Source of the DNA: Lichenicola sp964236105
GTDB lineage: Bacteria > Pseudomonadota > Alphaproteobacteria > Acetobacterales > Acetobacteraceae
Assembly (NCBI GenBank): GCA_964236105.1
Contig: CAXSBC010000001.1
Coordinates: forward strand, 372,001-436,000
DNA: 64,000 nt
Direction of reading: 5' to 3'
A program made the position numbers and the translations under genes. This document shows positions 25,419 to 32,490 of this stretch, piece after piece (within the stretch, counting starts at the first letter, position 1; each line of letters begins with the position of its first letter). A model generated the notes under the pieces. That model was not told the origin of the DNA and searched no databases. It saw nothing but the letters and a program-made list of their open reading frames with translations.

Positions 25419-27260
25419 CTAGTCTTCCAGCAGGCGTCCCGAGATAACGTGGTATTCAATCTGTGCCAGGCCGTTGATCTTGCGACGTTCTCTGCGATAC
25501 AGCCCGGCCGTCGATAGCCGCTTCGCCGTCATTGTTGGTGACTTCCCCCGCAGCAGGTCCCGCCAAGTCGTTGGGTTCATCAGGTATTCCACACCGCCAT
25601 CCACCGCCCGGCGGAACCCCGCATGGTCTGGCAGTCGCTCCCAATGCTGCGCCGTCCCGTCCGAGAGCAAGGGGAACCGGCTCAGACCGTGGGCAGTGAG
25701 GTAGCTCCGTAACGCCTCGATCGCCTGGGCGGTGTCCGTGTCGCCCGTGTGGCCGCGAGCCCGCACCCACGCGCCCCAGCACTCGGCCGCCGCCCATTCC
25801 GCGTGCCCGGCTGGCCACGGCAGGGTATCCCAGCCAATGCCGCACTCGCCAGCGAACCCCACCAGCGCGAACTTGGAGCAGGCTCGCAGCATCGGGCCGT
25901 CTGCGCCCTCGCCGGCATAGCAGCGCAGGAAGCGGTCCCTGTATGCGGTCCAGCGCGCCAGGAAGCCTTCGCGATCAGCGCGCAGTTCGGCCAGCAGTCG
26001 GTTCAGAAAGGCGGGCCCGACGTGCCCGGCGTGCTCGCGGCAGGCCCTTGCAAGCGCGACGGATAGAGCGTTGTCGGACGTGAAGTCGGCCGGAAGGCGG
26101 TCATAGACCCGGAAGCCCTTGCCGGCGTCGCTGGGGATGGTCAGAAACCGCGTTTCCAGCCCGCCGCGAAACTCCTGCCTGTCCCGGCGGAGCATGTCTT
26201 CGAGGGTTTCTTCGCCCGCCGACAGCAGCAGTGTCTTCCATGTCCGGACAGCTTGGGCATCCAGAGCCTTCGTCATCCGCCGGGCGCCCGACTCGTTGCC
26301 GACCATGAACACCACGGCCGCCGCGTCCTTCGGATTCGCCTGCGAAAGCTCATCGGCGATCAGGATGCTGTCGCTGGCCTGCGCGCAGGTGGCCTCCCAG
26401 CCGTTCGCTGTGCTGCGCCAGGTGCCGACATGCGCAGGACCGCCCCATACGCTGCCAGCGAGGCGCAGCGCCGTGCTTTTCCCGTCGCCGGACAGCCCGA
26501 CTAGGTGAAACGCTCCGGATGCCTCCCCGACCGGGCGCAGCAGCGGGCCGGCCAGGGCGGCTGCGACGAAGAACACGAGCCGGCTGTTACCCTGCGCCAG
26601 CCTACCCTGCGCAGCGTTCCAGCCCTCGAACGTGCCGACCGGCTCGAACATGCCGGGCGCGGCCGATGGCGTGGCTAGCGTCACCGAGCCGTCAGCCTCG
26701 CCGTAAATGCGCCCGGCCGGATCGGCGTAAATCGGTGCCGCGTTCAAGTCGCACCATCCGGAGCGGTCCAGGCTGCGGATCACCCGGTTCACCCGGACGG
26801 ATCGGAGTGCGTCGCAGAAGTCGCGCTCCTTCCCAGGCACTAGGCGCAAGCCCCTTCCAATCAGTTGTTCATGCAGAAAGTTCGAGCGGAGGCTGGACAG
26901 CGCAGCGAACGGCACGTCGGCCTCACGGTCAATGCTCCGGAAGTCTGCCCAGCGCAGGCGGATGCAAGCTTCGCCGCTCGGGCCGCTGGTGAGGGCGATG
27001 ATCTTCACCGGCCCGCCAATCGGCACCAGCTTGAAATAAGGCTCGCGAGTTTCCGGGTCTTTCGCCTCGACCTGGCGAACGATCGTCCCGTCTCGGGTCT
27101 GCTGGAAGGCTCCGGTCCACTCGATCGGCGGCGGGACTTTCGCCTTGCGCGGCGGCTCTACATCTATTTCAGTCCGAAACTGCGCGGAATCGTAGTTGTG
27201 CCCGGTATCGTCGTCATACGGCGGCGGCATCTCCGAAGAAAAATCCTGTTCCATCGTCAT
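25419..27260 (-). CDS. DUF927-type ATPase (putative replication/helicase protein of the element)
   Basis: A 613-aa protein with a P-loop GLSGDGKST (255-263) and a Walker-B-like ILIADE (299-304), preceded by FHLV. This layout and the flanking VNRVIRSLDRSGWCDLNAAPIYADP and FEPVGTFEGWNAAQGRLAQGNSRLVFFVAAALAGPLLRP match DUF927, a domain of phage and island proteins thought to be helicase-like. The C-terminal ~150 residues carry a winged-helix-like end (MTAKRLSTAGLYRRERRKINGLAQIEYHVI). The ATG at 27260 (MTMEQDF) has a weak ribosome site; the ATG two codons on is equally possible. It is the last and largest gene of the element's minus-strand operon. Confidence 0.75.
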   Translation of the reverse strand: MTMEQDFSSEMPPPYDDDTGHNYDSAQFRTEIDVEPPRKAKVPPPIEWTGAFQQTRDGTIVRQVEAKDPETREPYFKLVPIGGPVKIIALTSGPSGEACIRLRWADFRSIDREADVPFAALSSLRSNFLHEQLIGRGLRLVPGKERDFCDALRSVRVNRVIRSLDRSGWCDLNAAPIYADPAGRIYGEADGSVTLATPSAAPGMFEPVGTFEGWNAAQGRLAQGNSRLVFFVAAALAGPLLRPVGEASGAFHLVGLSGDGKSTALRLAGSVWGGPAHVGTWRSTANGWEATCAQASDSILIADELSQANPKDAAAVVFMVGNESGARRMTKALDAQAVRTWKTLLLSAGEETLEDMLRRDRQEFRGGLETRFLTIPSDAGKGFRVYDRLPADFTSDNALSVALARACREHAGHVGPAFLNRLLAELRADREGFLARWTAYRDRFLRCYAGEGADGPMLRACSKFALVGFAGECGIGWDTLPWPAGHAEWAAAECWGAWVRARGHTGDTDTAQAIEALRSYLTAHGLSRFPLLSDGTAQHWERLPDHAGFRRAVDGGVEYLMNPTTWRDLLRGKSPTMTAKRLSTAGLYRRERRKINGLAQIEYHVISGRLLED

Positions 27261-27277
27261 GCATGTCCAATAAGGAA

Positions 27278-27306
27278 GCCCGCCTCAGCGTGTTACTGAG
27301 ACGGGC
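27278..27306 (-). terminator. Hairpin between the 158-aa gene and the DUF927 gene
   Basis: GCCCGCCTCAG (27278-27288) pairs with CTGAGACGGGC (27296-27306), with one internal mismatch and a 7-nt loop. On the minus strand it is followed by TTCCTTATT. It could attenuate transcription into the ATPase gene; the T-tract is imperfect. Confidence 0.45.
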
Positions 27307-27325
27307 CGGAAGGTTAATGCTCGTA

Positions 27326-27802
27326 TCAGGCAGCGAAAACTTCGATCCCGCTGCGCAAGAGCTCCGAAAGCTCCGCGCGCAGATCGCCGATCATTTGCCG
27401 AAGGCCGGCGGTAAGCTTCGCTGATGGTGCCGCTTCGACCACGCCAGGTGCCGGGCTTGTTAGAACCACGCCGCCACCTTTGGCTTCGTGGATGACATCC
27501 GCGGCCTGCGCGGCGCGTGACATTGCCACCGTGGGCGCGTTCGGCCAGAGCAGAGCCGGGAGCTGCGCTTCCGGCACTTCGACGATCGTGCGAAGCATTC
27601 GGGCGTGCTCGATGATAAGCCGCACTCGCTGCTTCGCGGCTTCCGCTGGACTGACCGCGCAGGCATCAACCTGCGCTTCCAGGCCACCAATGCGCGCTAG
27701 GAAGACCGCCTGCGCTGGATCGATGTGTGCCGCAGCGTCGGTGCGCGCCCGAGCCTTCGGGAATAGCAAGCCGATCTCGGCTAATGTTGTATCTGTCGTC
27801 AT
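27326..27802 (-). CDS. Hypothetical element protein, 158 aa
   Basis: A 158-aa, mainly helical protein (ARIGGLEAQVDACAVSPAEAAKQRVRLIIEHARMLRTIVEV; KLTAGLRQMIGDLRAELSELLRSG). No family recognised; no signal peptide or membrane span. The ATG at 27802 is preceded by GGAAGGA, a good ribosome site, and the gene lies 20 bp after the 138-aa gene on the same strand. The last residues suggest a coiled-coil oligomerisation segment. Confidence 0.65.
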   Translation of the reverse strand: MTTDTTLAEIGLLFPKARARTDAAAHIDPAQAVFLARIGGLEAQVDACAVSPAEAAKQRVRLIIEHARMLRTIVEVPEAQLPALLWPNAPTVAMSRAAQAADVIHEAKGGGVVLTSPAPGVVEAAPSAKLTAGLRQMIGDLRAELSELLRSGIEVFAA

Positions 27803-27822
27803 AATAGTTGTCCTTCCTGCCG

Positions 27823-28239
27823 TTAATTGCCGATGCTGGTCTGAGGCACGGTGCCCGATGGGAAGTTGCCGTTGGTCCGCACCTGCTGGGACAAATCTGC
27901 CGGCGACATTCCAGTTACAGGCGGGGCGAACGTGGCGGGGACTGCGGCCGGCCAGTCAGCAGGCGCGAGCCTGATTAGCCGGAGCCGGCCGACGAAATAA
28001 CCCACCATCAGTGACGACGCGGCGACCGCGGCTGCGTCAGAATTAGGGAAACCCGAGTATGCGTCCGCCGCACCCGACAGCAGCGTGCGGTCGGTCAGAT
28101 TACGCCATATGTAGGGCACGAGCCTCGACTGTTCGGCCAAGACGAGTATCCATGTGAGGCCAGACGAAGCAGGAGGAAGGGCTAAGGCCGAACCGGCCTG
28201 CGTGACCAGGTCGGGCGCTCCGTATTCGATAAACTGCAT
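27823..28239 (-). CDS. Hypothetical element protein, 138 aa
   Basis: A 138-aa protein, start MQFIEYGAPDLVTQAG, with a central moderately hydrophobic segment (AAAVAASSLMVGYFVGRLRLIRL) and a Pro-rich tail. No family recognised. The ATG at 28239 is preceded by GAGGA, 9 bp after the stop of the 97-aa gene, so it is probably read from the same transcript. Confidence 0.65.
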   Translation of the reverse strand: MQFIEYGAPDLVTQAGSALALPPASSGLTWILVLAEQSRLVPYIWRNLTDRTLLSGAADAYSGFPNSDAAAVAASSLMVGYFVGRLRLIRLAPADWPAAVPATFAPPVTGMSPADLSQQVRTNGNFPSGTVPQTSIGN

Positions 28240-28248
28240 GATTTTTCC

Positions 28249-28542
28249 TCAGAAGTTTCGGCGGTAGCCAGGGACAACACCGCGGACAGCCTGGGCGTAT
28301 TCACCTGCCGTCATCGTCATCACGGGACGGCTAGGCTTAATCACTGCAGGCGTAGGGGTGGCGCTGGTGGGGCTGGTGTTCCCCAGCGCGACGCCCGACG
28401 TCTCAGGCGGTGCGACCTGTGCCGGGACGATCGGCTGCGGTGCAGTGAACTGACGCATGCGTGCAAGTAGGACGGCAGATTTCTGCCGCTCATAGTCGGC
28501 GCGTGAGGCCGTGCGGGGGTCGAAGTCCGGCGGGACTGTCAT
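28249..28542 (-). CDS. Hypothetical element protein, 97 aa, Pro/Thr-rich
   Basis: A 97-aa protein starting MTVPPDFDPRTASRADYERQ, with a Pro/Thr/Ala-rich middle (PQPIVPAQVAPPETSGVALG) and a basic end (YAQAVRGVVPGYRRNF). No family recognised. The ATG at 28542 overlaps the stop of the preceding gene (ATGA), so it is likely translationally coupled. Low complexity suggests a flexible linker or scaffold-like protein. Confidence 0.55.
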   Translation of the reverse strand: MTVPPDFDPRTASRADYERQKSAVLLARMRQFTAPQPIVPAQVAPPETSGVALGNTSPTSATPTPAVIKPSRPVMTMTAGEYAQAVRGVVPGYRRNF

Positions 28543-28757
28543 CGAGTGCCTGCACTGACTTTGATGAAGTAGCCATCGCCTGCCTTGAGATCGGAGCAGT
28601 GCGAGCTTCTGTGTGAGCCTTCGCCAATGGTCATGTCCGCCGTATAGCCATGCGTATGTCTCTGGCCGCAGCCAGGGCATTTGACAGCCACTCTGGTGCG
28701 TCCGGGTAAGCGGCGGCCGGTGACAGCTGGTGCGTGCGGGTAGAACGTGCGGTTCAT
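28539..28757 (-). CDS. Small putative zinc-finger element protein, 72 aa
   Basis: A 72-aa basic protein with CPGCGQRHTHGY followed by HRSSHC, a likely Cys/His zinc site, and a C-terminal strand GDGYFIKVSAGTR. No named family. The ATG at 28757 has AAAGGA upstream and overlaps the previous stop (ATGA). Coupled on both sides within the operon. A DNA- or RNA-binding accessory role is possible but only inferred. Confidence 0.62.
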   Translation of the reverse strand: MNRTFYPHAPAVTGRRLPGRTRVAVKCPGCGQRHTHGYTADMTIGEGSHRSSHCSDLKAGDGYFIKVSAGTR

Positions 28758-29134
28758 GCTGCAATCCTTTCGTATTTAGCCTGCTGGCCCCAAGGGTTGC
28801 CCCCGGCCTCGCCCTCGACCAGAAGCAGCGCCAGGTCCTCGATCGCGGCACGCGATGGCGAGGTTCTGACCCCGATTTTCACGAGATGCCGGCGGGCGCT
28901 GTCGATTGTTCCGGTCCGCGCGATCACAGCTACGCGCTGCGGTGCCAGGGCGTTTGCGACTGTGACCACATGATCGTCGGCGGCGATGATTGCGAGTGGG
29001 GATGCCACCCACTCGCGGCGGCCGATGCGTCCCGGCACCGGTCGCACGCTTACTACGCCATGAGCACTTTCCGCCTGTATTCCGCTGGGCCAGCCAGCAG
29101 GCTCGGCAAACTGCCAATCGTGTTCGTAGCTCAA
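28754..29134 (-). CDS. Hypothetical element protein, about 126 aa
   Basis: A ~126-aa protein of unknown family (SYEHDWQFAEPAGWPSG; SPLAIIAADDHVVTVANALA; AAIEDLALLLVEGEAGG). The only usable start with a ribosome site is TTG at 29134 (GGAG seven nt upstream); the frame is open back to the excisionase stop at 29219, which is in the same frame. Its stop overlaps the next ATG (ATGA), supporting a real coupled gene. Start uncertain. Confidence 0.5.
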   Translation of the reverse strand: MSYEHDWQFAEPAGWPSGIQAESAHGVVSVRPVPGRIGRREWVASPLAIIAADDHVVTVANALAPQRVAVIARTGTIDSARRHLVKIGVRTSPSRAAIEDLALLLVEGEAGGNPWGQQAKYERIAA

Positions 29135-29218
29135 AGATGTTCTCCAACGCCCATCGCCGGCACGCTTATGCGTCCGGTTGGGCAGGCTCGGGAGTGGAAG
29201 GGAGGAAGGTGCGTGTTG

Positions 29219-29425
29219 TCAGGCGGCTCCGTTGCCCTGCCAGACCGGCAAGCTTGCCATGAAGGCGTCGATCGACGCGCGTTCGAGCAGCGTCTGCCGG
29301 CCGGCTTTCCGGGCCGCCAGCTTCTTCTGCGACAGAAGACCGAACAGACGGGTTCGGGTGAGGCCGCTGTAGGTGGTGGCGTCGCGCACGCTCAAGAAGG
29401 CGGGCGCAGAGAAGGTATTGGTCAA
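29219..29425 (-). CDS. AlpA/excisionase-like helix-turn-helix protein
   Basis: A ~68-aa winged HTH protein: APAFLSVRDATTYSGLTRTRLFGLLSQKKLAARKAGRQTLLERASIDAFMASLP. The helix-turn-helix (VRDATTYSGLTRTRLFGLL) followed by RKAGRQTLLERASIDAFM matches the excisionase/AlpA (MerR-like) small regulators of islands and satellites. It could bend att DNA for excision, activate the element's genes, or both. No ATG is available; TTG at 29425 follows CGGAG at good spacing and is chosen. First gene of the minus-strand operon. Confidence 0.75.
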   Translation of the reverse strand: MTNTFSAPAFLSVRDATTYSGLTRTRLFGLLSQKKLAARKAGRQTLLERASIDAFMASLPVWQGNGAA

Positions 29426-29790
29426 GCTTGATCTCCGGATTGTTAGCAATGTTCTCCAAAAAAGACTTTGAACTCAGGAACATGGACACAGTTAGGGTCC
29501 TTGTTTCCGAGAAGGCTATTTGATTGTCAAAGAACAGGTAGCCGCTATCACCTAGCTATCACCCATTATGAGGGACCATAACTTGTCGACAACATAAACT
29601 TTGTCCTGTTGTGCTCCATCTAGAACTCCCATGAGTTTATGAGTGAATTTATTACTTCAAATATACTTTAAACCTGTCGCCTAAAGTCTTAGAAAGTAGC
29701 TCCTGCGGCGACGCACCTAACTGCGTGGGTAAGACCGGGTGGGGCCAGCATCGGGCTCAGCGGCCTGGATAAAGTCGTACTGACAATGCG
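29426..29790. promoter_or_regulatory. AT-rich control region of the element operon
   Basis: No gene is supported here. On the minus strand TTGACA (29530-29525) is a good -35 box, with a poor -10. Just upstream are two copies of GCTATCACC (plus strand) at 29544-29552 and 29555-29563, 11 bp apart, then ATTATG-N5-CCATAA symmetry (29565-29581) and the perfect palindrome TTGTCGACAA (29583-29592). This looks like an operator cluster for the operon headed by the excisionase-like gene. Confidence 0.5.
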
Positions 29791-29910
29791 TTGCAAAAGC
29801 GCAACATCTTCGCTGATGATTGGCGAACGATACGTGATCGGGTGTCAGGAGAGCTTGGGGAGGACTTCGTTGCTCGGCACTGGCTCAGCCGAGTGTCCGA
29901 TCTGCGACGC
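29791..29910 (+). pseudogene. Possible remnant of a DnaA domain I-like replication gene
   Basis: The frame reads IFADDWRTIRDRVSGELGED, FVARHWLSRV, a pattern like the N-terminal helicase-loading domain of DnaA-type initiators found on alphaproteobacterial phages and plasmids (W..I...L..ELGE..F..WL..L). After about 35 residues the similarity and codon bias stop, and the frame runs into the integrase 3' end on the other strand. It is too short to be functional. Low confidence. Confidence 0.3.
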
Positions 29911-30074
29911 GATGGCCAGCATTCCCACTCCGGTGCTGGCTATCCGGCTGGCGTAGGTATGCGCAGGATATGGCTGCGGGCGTGGGCACGCTCAGGGGTG
30001 CTCTGCGTTGTGCAGCGGACGGTGCTGCTAGGACTTATCCCAGCCCTCGCCGTTCGTCGCGCGGCGGCTCGATC

Positions 30075-31295
30075 CTACGCCGGCCGCCGGAGCGGCACTA
30101 CCTGAGCCGCGCCAGCTTCAATGCCGTCCAGCACGTCAGCCAGCCTTTGCAGTGCCGCACGAACCTCCGGCTGGTAGCGGGAGCGGTTGTAGGTCGCCGC
30201 AAGCTGGGAGTGGATCGCCGCATGGTTCAACGCAGCCTCGATTACATGAGGCGGCTCTCCTAGCTCCCCCATCATTGTCGCTGCGGTCCTGCGCAGGTCG
30301 TGTCGGTGCCAGCCGACGACGCCGGACGCGTCTTGCAGCACCCTCGTTGCCTTCTGCCACGAGTCCAGCGTGCCACCGCCCTTGGCGCGGAACACGGGGG
30401 CGAAGGGCGCAGGGTCACTGCCGTCCCTTGGCCGCTGCGCCCGGATGACAGCCGCGGCCTGATCGGACAGTGGCACGGCATGAGGCCGCCCATTCTTCGT
30501 TTCCGGGATGCGCCAAGTCGCCGCCGCAAGGTCCACGTCCGCCCAGGTAGCCGAAGACACTTCTTCCCGGCGGCAGGCGGTCAGCAGGATCAGCCGCATA
30601 GCCGCGGCGTAGGGGCTGGCGGACTCTGCGAGCCTCGGCAGCAGCGCGGTTAGTTCATCACGGCTCAGCACCCGGTCCCTGCGCTTCACCGGCTGCGGCT
30701 GCCGCAGCATGGCGACATCAGGCCCGCATAGCTCGCGATCCGCCGCCCACTTCAGGATTGGCTTGACGTAACGCACCGCCGCCGACGCCGAGCCCGCCGC
30801 CGGCCATCCATCCGCCACCAACTGCAGTTCACCGCGGCGCAGGGAAACCAGGGGGCGGTCGATCAAAGCCCCGAACACGGACCGGATGCGCCGGTCGCAT
30901 TCGCCCCACCGCTTCAGTCGTGCCCCGTGCTGCTTTTCATAAGATGTTACCAGCGCCCCGAGCGTGCCCACCCCTGCGGCGGCGTCCTTCGTCACCTGCC
31001 GCCGCTGCCGCGCCTCCCGAACCGGATCGGCGCCTTCATGTCGGACCCGTTGCCGCAGGGACCGGGCAGCCTCTCGGGCATCTGCAATGCCGACTTCCGG
31101 GTATCGACCAAGCTGGAAGCGGCGGGCGCGTCCATCCGCATCACGCCCACCCAGTACCCATGTCCGGGTCCCGGCCGGCGTGATCCGCAACCGGAGGCCG
31201 GGTAGCGCAGGGTCCGCGATCTCCCTACGCACCCCCTCCCCCGCGGCCTGCTTCACGGCCGCAGCAATGGCAGTGTCGGTGAGTTTCGCGGGCAT
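30075..31295 (-). CDS. Tyrosine integrase with DUF4102 (arm-binding) domain
   Basis: A 406-aa P4-type integrase. An N-terminal DUF4102/arm-binding domain (LPGLRLRITPAGTRTWVLGG, FQLGRYPEVGIADAREAARS) is followed by a core-binding region and a complete catalytic domain: R242 (LTACRREEVSSATW), H332 and R335 (WHRHDLRRTAATMM), H358 (EAALNHA) and nucleophile Y369 (AATYNRSRY). It should catalyse exchange between the tRNA-Thr attB and the element attP. The ATG at 31295 overlaps a 13-bp copy of the att core. It lies at the element end away from the intact tRNA, reading inward. Confidence 0.93.
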   Translation of the reverse strand: MPAKLTDTAIAAAVKQAAGEGVRREIADPALPGLRLRITPAGTRTWVLGGRDADGRARRFQLGRYPEVGIADAREAARSLRQRVRHEGADPVREARQRRQVTKDAAAGVGTLGALVTSYEKQHGARLKRWGECDRRIRSVFGALIDRPLVSLRRGELQLVADGWPAAGSASAAVRYVKPILKWAADRELCGPDVAMLRQPQPVKRRDRVLSRDELTALLPRLAESASPYAAAMRLILLTACRREEVSSATWADVDLAAATWRIPETKNGRPHAVPLSDQAAAVIRAQRPRDGSDPAPFAPVFRAKGGGTLDSWQKATRVLQDASGVVGWHRHDLRRTAATMMGELGEPPHVIEAALNHAAIHSQLAATYNRSRYQPEVRAALQRLADVLDGIEAGAAQVVPLRRPA

Positions 31296-31306
31296 CAGTA
31301 GGTCCT
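31294..31306. repeat. Partial att-core copy at the integrase start
   Basis: ATCAGTAGGTCCT is identical to 13 nt of the tRNA-Thr core (22890-22902), and is followed by TCGG where the core has CGG. It overlaps the integrase start codon (31295-31293) and lies 151 bp inside the right core. Confidence 0.7.
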
Positions 31307-31308
31307 TC

Positions 31309-31339
31309 GGGGCATCACTGGGGCATCAGCGGGGCATCA
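31309..31339 (+). repeat. Integrase arm-type repeats, right end
   Basis: Three copies of GGGGCATCA at 31309-31317, 31320-31328 and 31331-31339, exactly 11 bp apart, upstream of the integrase start. An inverted copy (TGATGCCCC) lies at 31411-31419, 39 bp from the right core. Confidence 0.68.
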
Positions 31340-31457
31340 ACACCATGGGATGCCACCGGACGATAATCAGTGGACCGAAGTTACTTTGTCAATCCGAACA
31401 GCGAGTTAACTGATGCCCCGCAAACGGTCTGGAACGCTTTGGGACGCCATTCCACCA

Positions 31458-31503
31458 ATTCGTAATCAGTAGGTCCTCGGTTCAATTCCGAGTGTCGGCA
31501 CCA
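31458..31503 (+). repeat. attR core (46-bp direct repeat)
   Basis: An identical copy of the last 46 nt of tRNA-Thr including CCA. It lacks the 5' half, so it is not a tRNA gene. Marks the right end of the element. Confidence 0.93.
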
Positions 31504-31974
31504 ACGTCCTGTCCAAATCCTGAGGTCCTGGATCCCCCAAGCGTCGCTCGGGCATCGGCAGGAGCCCGCGTCTTCGCTTGTCCGTCGGCCGGACATCGCC
31601 ACGAGCCGTATTTAGGCCCCGACAATCACCGGCAGTCGCCCCCTGCCGGCGGCGGAACGGAGCCCTGATGGGGAGCCGCACATGTTCCGCCGGATCTTTT
31701 CGACCTGACTCAGACGACGATAGGGCAAGGCCGTCTAGCCGATCTGGTGATCGGCATCCGCATCGAGCGGATATCCGTTCGGGACAGGGTGCGCCCCGAT
31801 GGCCCCGAGGACGAACCTGCATGGCTGGCGCGGTTCAACGACCACGGACACCAGCCAGGACCAAATTTGGGTCACGCAACTTCGCTATGGGTTGAGGAGC
31901 GTGAGGTCCGCTTGCAAGTGGACGGCTTCAACGACGGTGACATGGCGGACGATCCGACACAGATTGGGCTACCA
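31504..31974. other. Gap between the element and the metallophosphoesterase gene
   Basis: 471 bp with no confident gene. A plus-strand frame from ~31669 (DLVIGIRIERISVRDRVRPD and following) has a protein-like look for about 90 codons but lacks a clear start or ribosome site and continues antisense through the next gene, so it is not called. It may be a fragment of an older gene. Confidence 0.4.
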
Positions 31975-32469
31975 TCAGCGGCGGCCGAGCAGACCGCTCA
32001 GCGCCACCGGCCGGAAATCGCGGCAATCCACGCCGACATCGTGTTGCCGCGGCATCCGGGCCAGCCGGCCATGCGAGTGGCCGTGCAGGTTGAGCCAGCC
32101 GCGATGCATGTTGCGCCAGCTCCGGAACGGGTAGTGGCACAGCACGAGCCCGACCCCGTCCAGCGTCAGCTCGGCATAGGCCTGCACGCTGGCCCAGCCG
32201 GCGAGCCGGCGGGTGGCGTCCGGATCGTTGTTGCCGGTCACCAGATGCTTGATGCCGGACAGTCCCTCCAGCAGCGCCGCCACCCGCTCCGGCTTCGGGC
32301 CGAGCGCGAAGTCGCCGAGATGCCAGACCTCGTCGCCGGACCCGACGACGGCGTTCCAGTGCGCCGTCATCGCCGCATCCATCGCAGGCGTGCTGTCGAA
32401 GGGACGCCGATACAGGCCGCGCGCGCCGCCATGGCCGAAATGGGTGTCGGCGGTGAAGAAGACCGCCAT
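31975..32469 (-). CDS. Metallophosphoesterase
   Basis: A 164-aa calcineurin-like phosphoesterase. The five metal motifs are present in order: TADTHFGHGG, EVWHLGDFALG, TGNNDPD, LCHYPFRSW and LHGHSHGRL. It belongs to the small YfcE-like or nudix-independent phosphoesterase group; substrate unknown. The ATG at 32469 begins MAVFFTADTHFGH. It follows the aldo/keto reductase by 21 bp and is the last gene of a minus-strand run from pdxA. Confidence 0.88.
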   Translation of the reverse strand: MAVFFTADTHFGHGGARGLYRRPFDSTPAMDAAMTAHWNAVVGSGDEVWHLGDFALGPKPERVAALLEGLSGIKHLVTGNNDPDATRRLAGWASVQAYAELTLDGVGLVLCHYPFRSWRNMHRGWLNLHGHSHGRLARMPRQHDVGVDCRDFRPVALSGLLGRR

Positions 32470-32490
32470 CGGCGCGCGCGTGTCCGTGCG

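Noticed and set aside
28776..29147. A 123-aa frame starting at TTG 29147
   Set aside because: It is Arg-rich shadow composition; the overlapping 126-aa frame is coupled by ATGA to the next gene and is preferred.
29166..29489. A 107-aa frame overlapping the excisionase-like gene
   Set aside because: The alternative frame carries the recognisable helix-turn-helix; this one becomes Arg/His/Pro-rich noise.
22997..31339. Short regularly spaced repeats as a CRISPR array
   Set aside because: The units are 9 bp with 2-bp gaps and lie next to att sites; no CRISPR-length repeats, unique spacers or cas genes exist.
31458..31503. A possible second tRNA-Thr gene
   Set aside because: Only the 3' part is present; acceptor 5' strand, D-arm and half of the anticodon arm are missing. 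It is the attR repeat.
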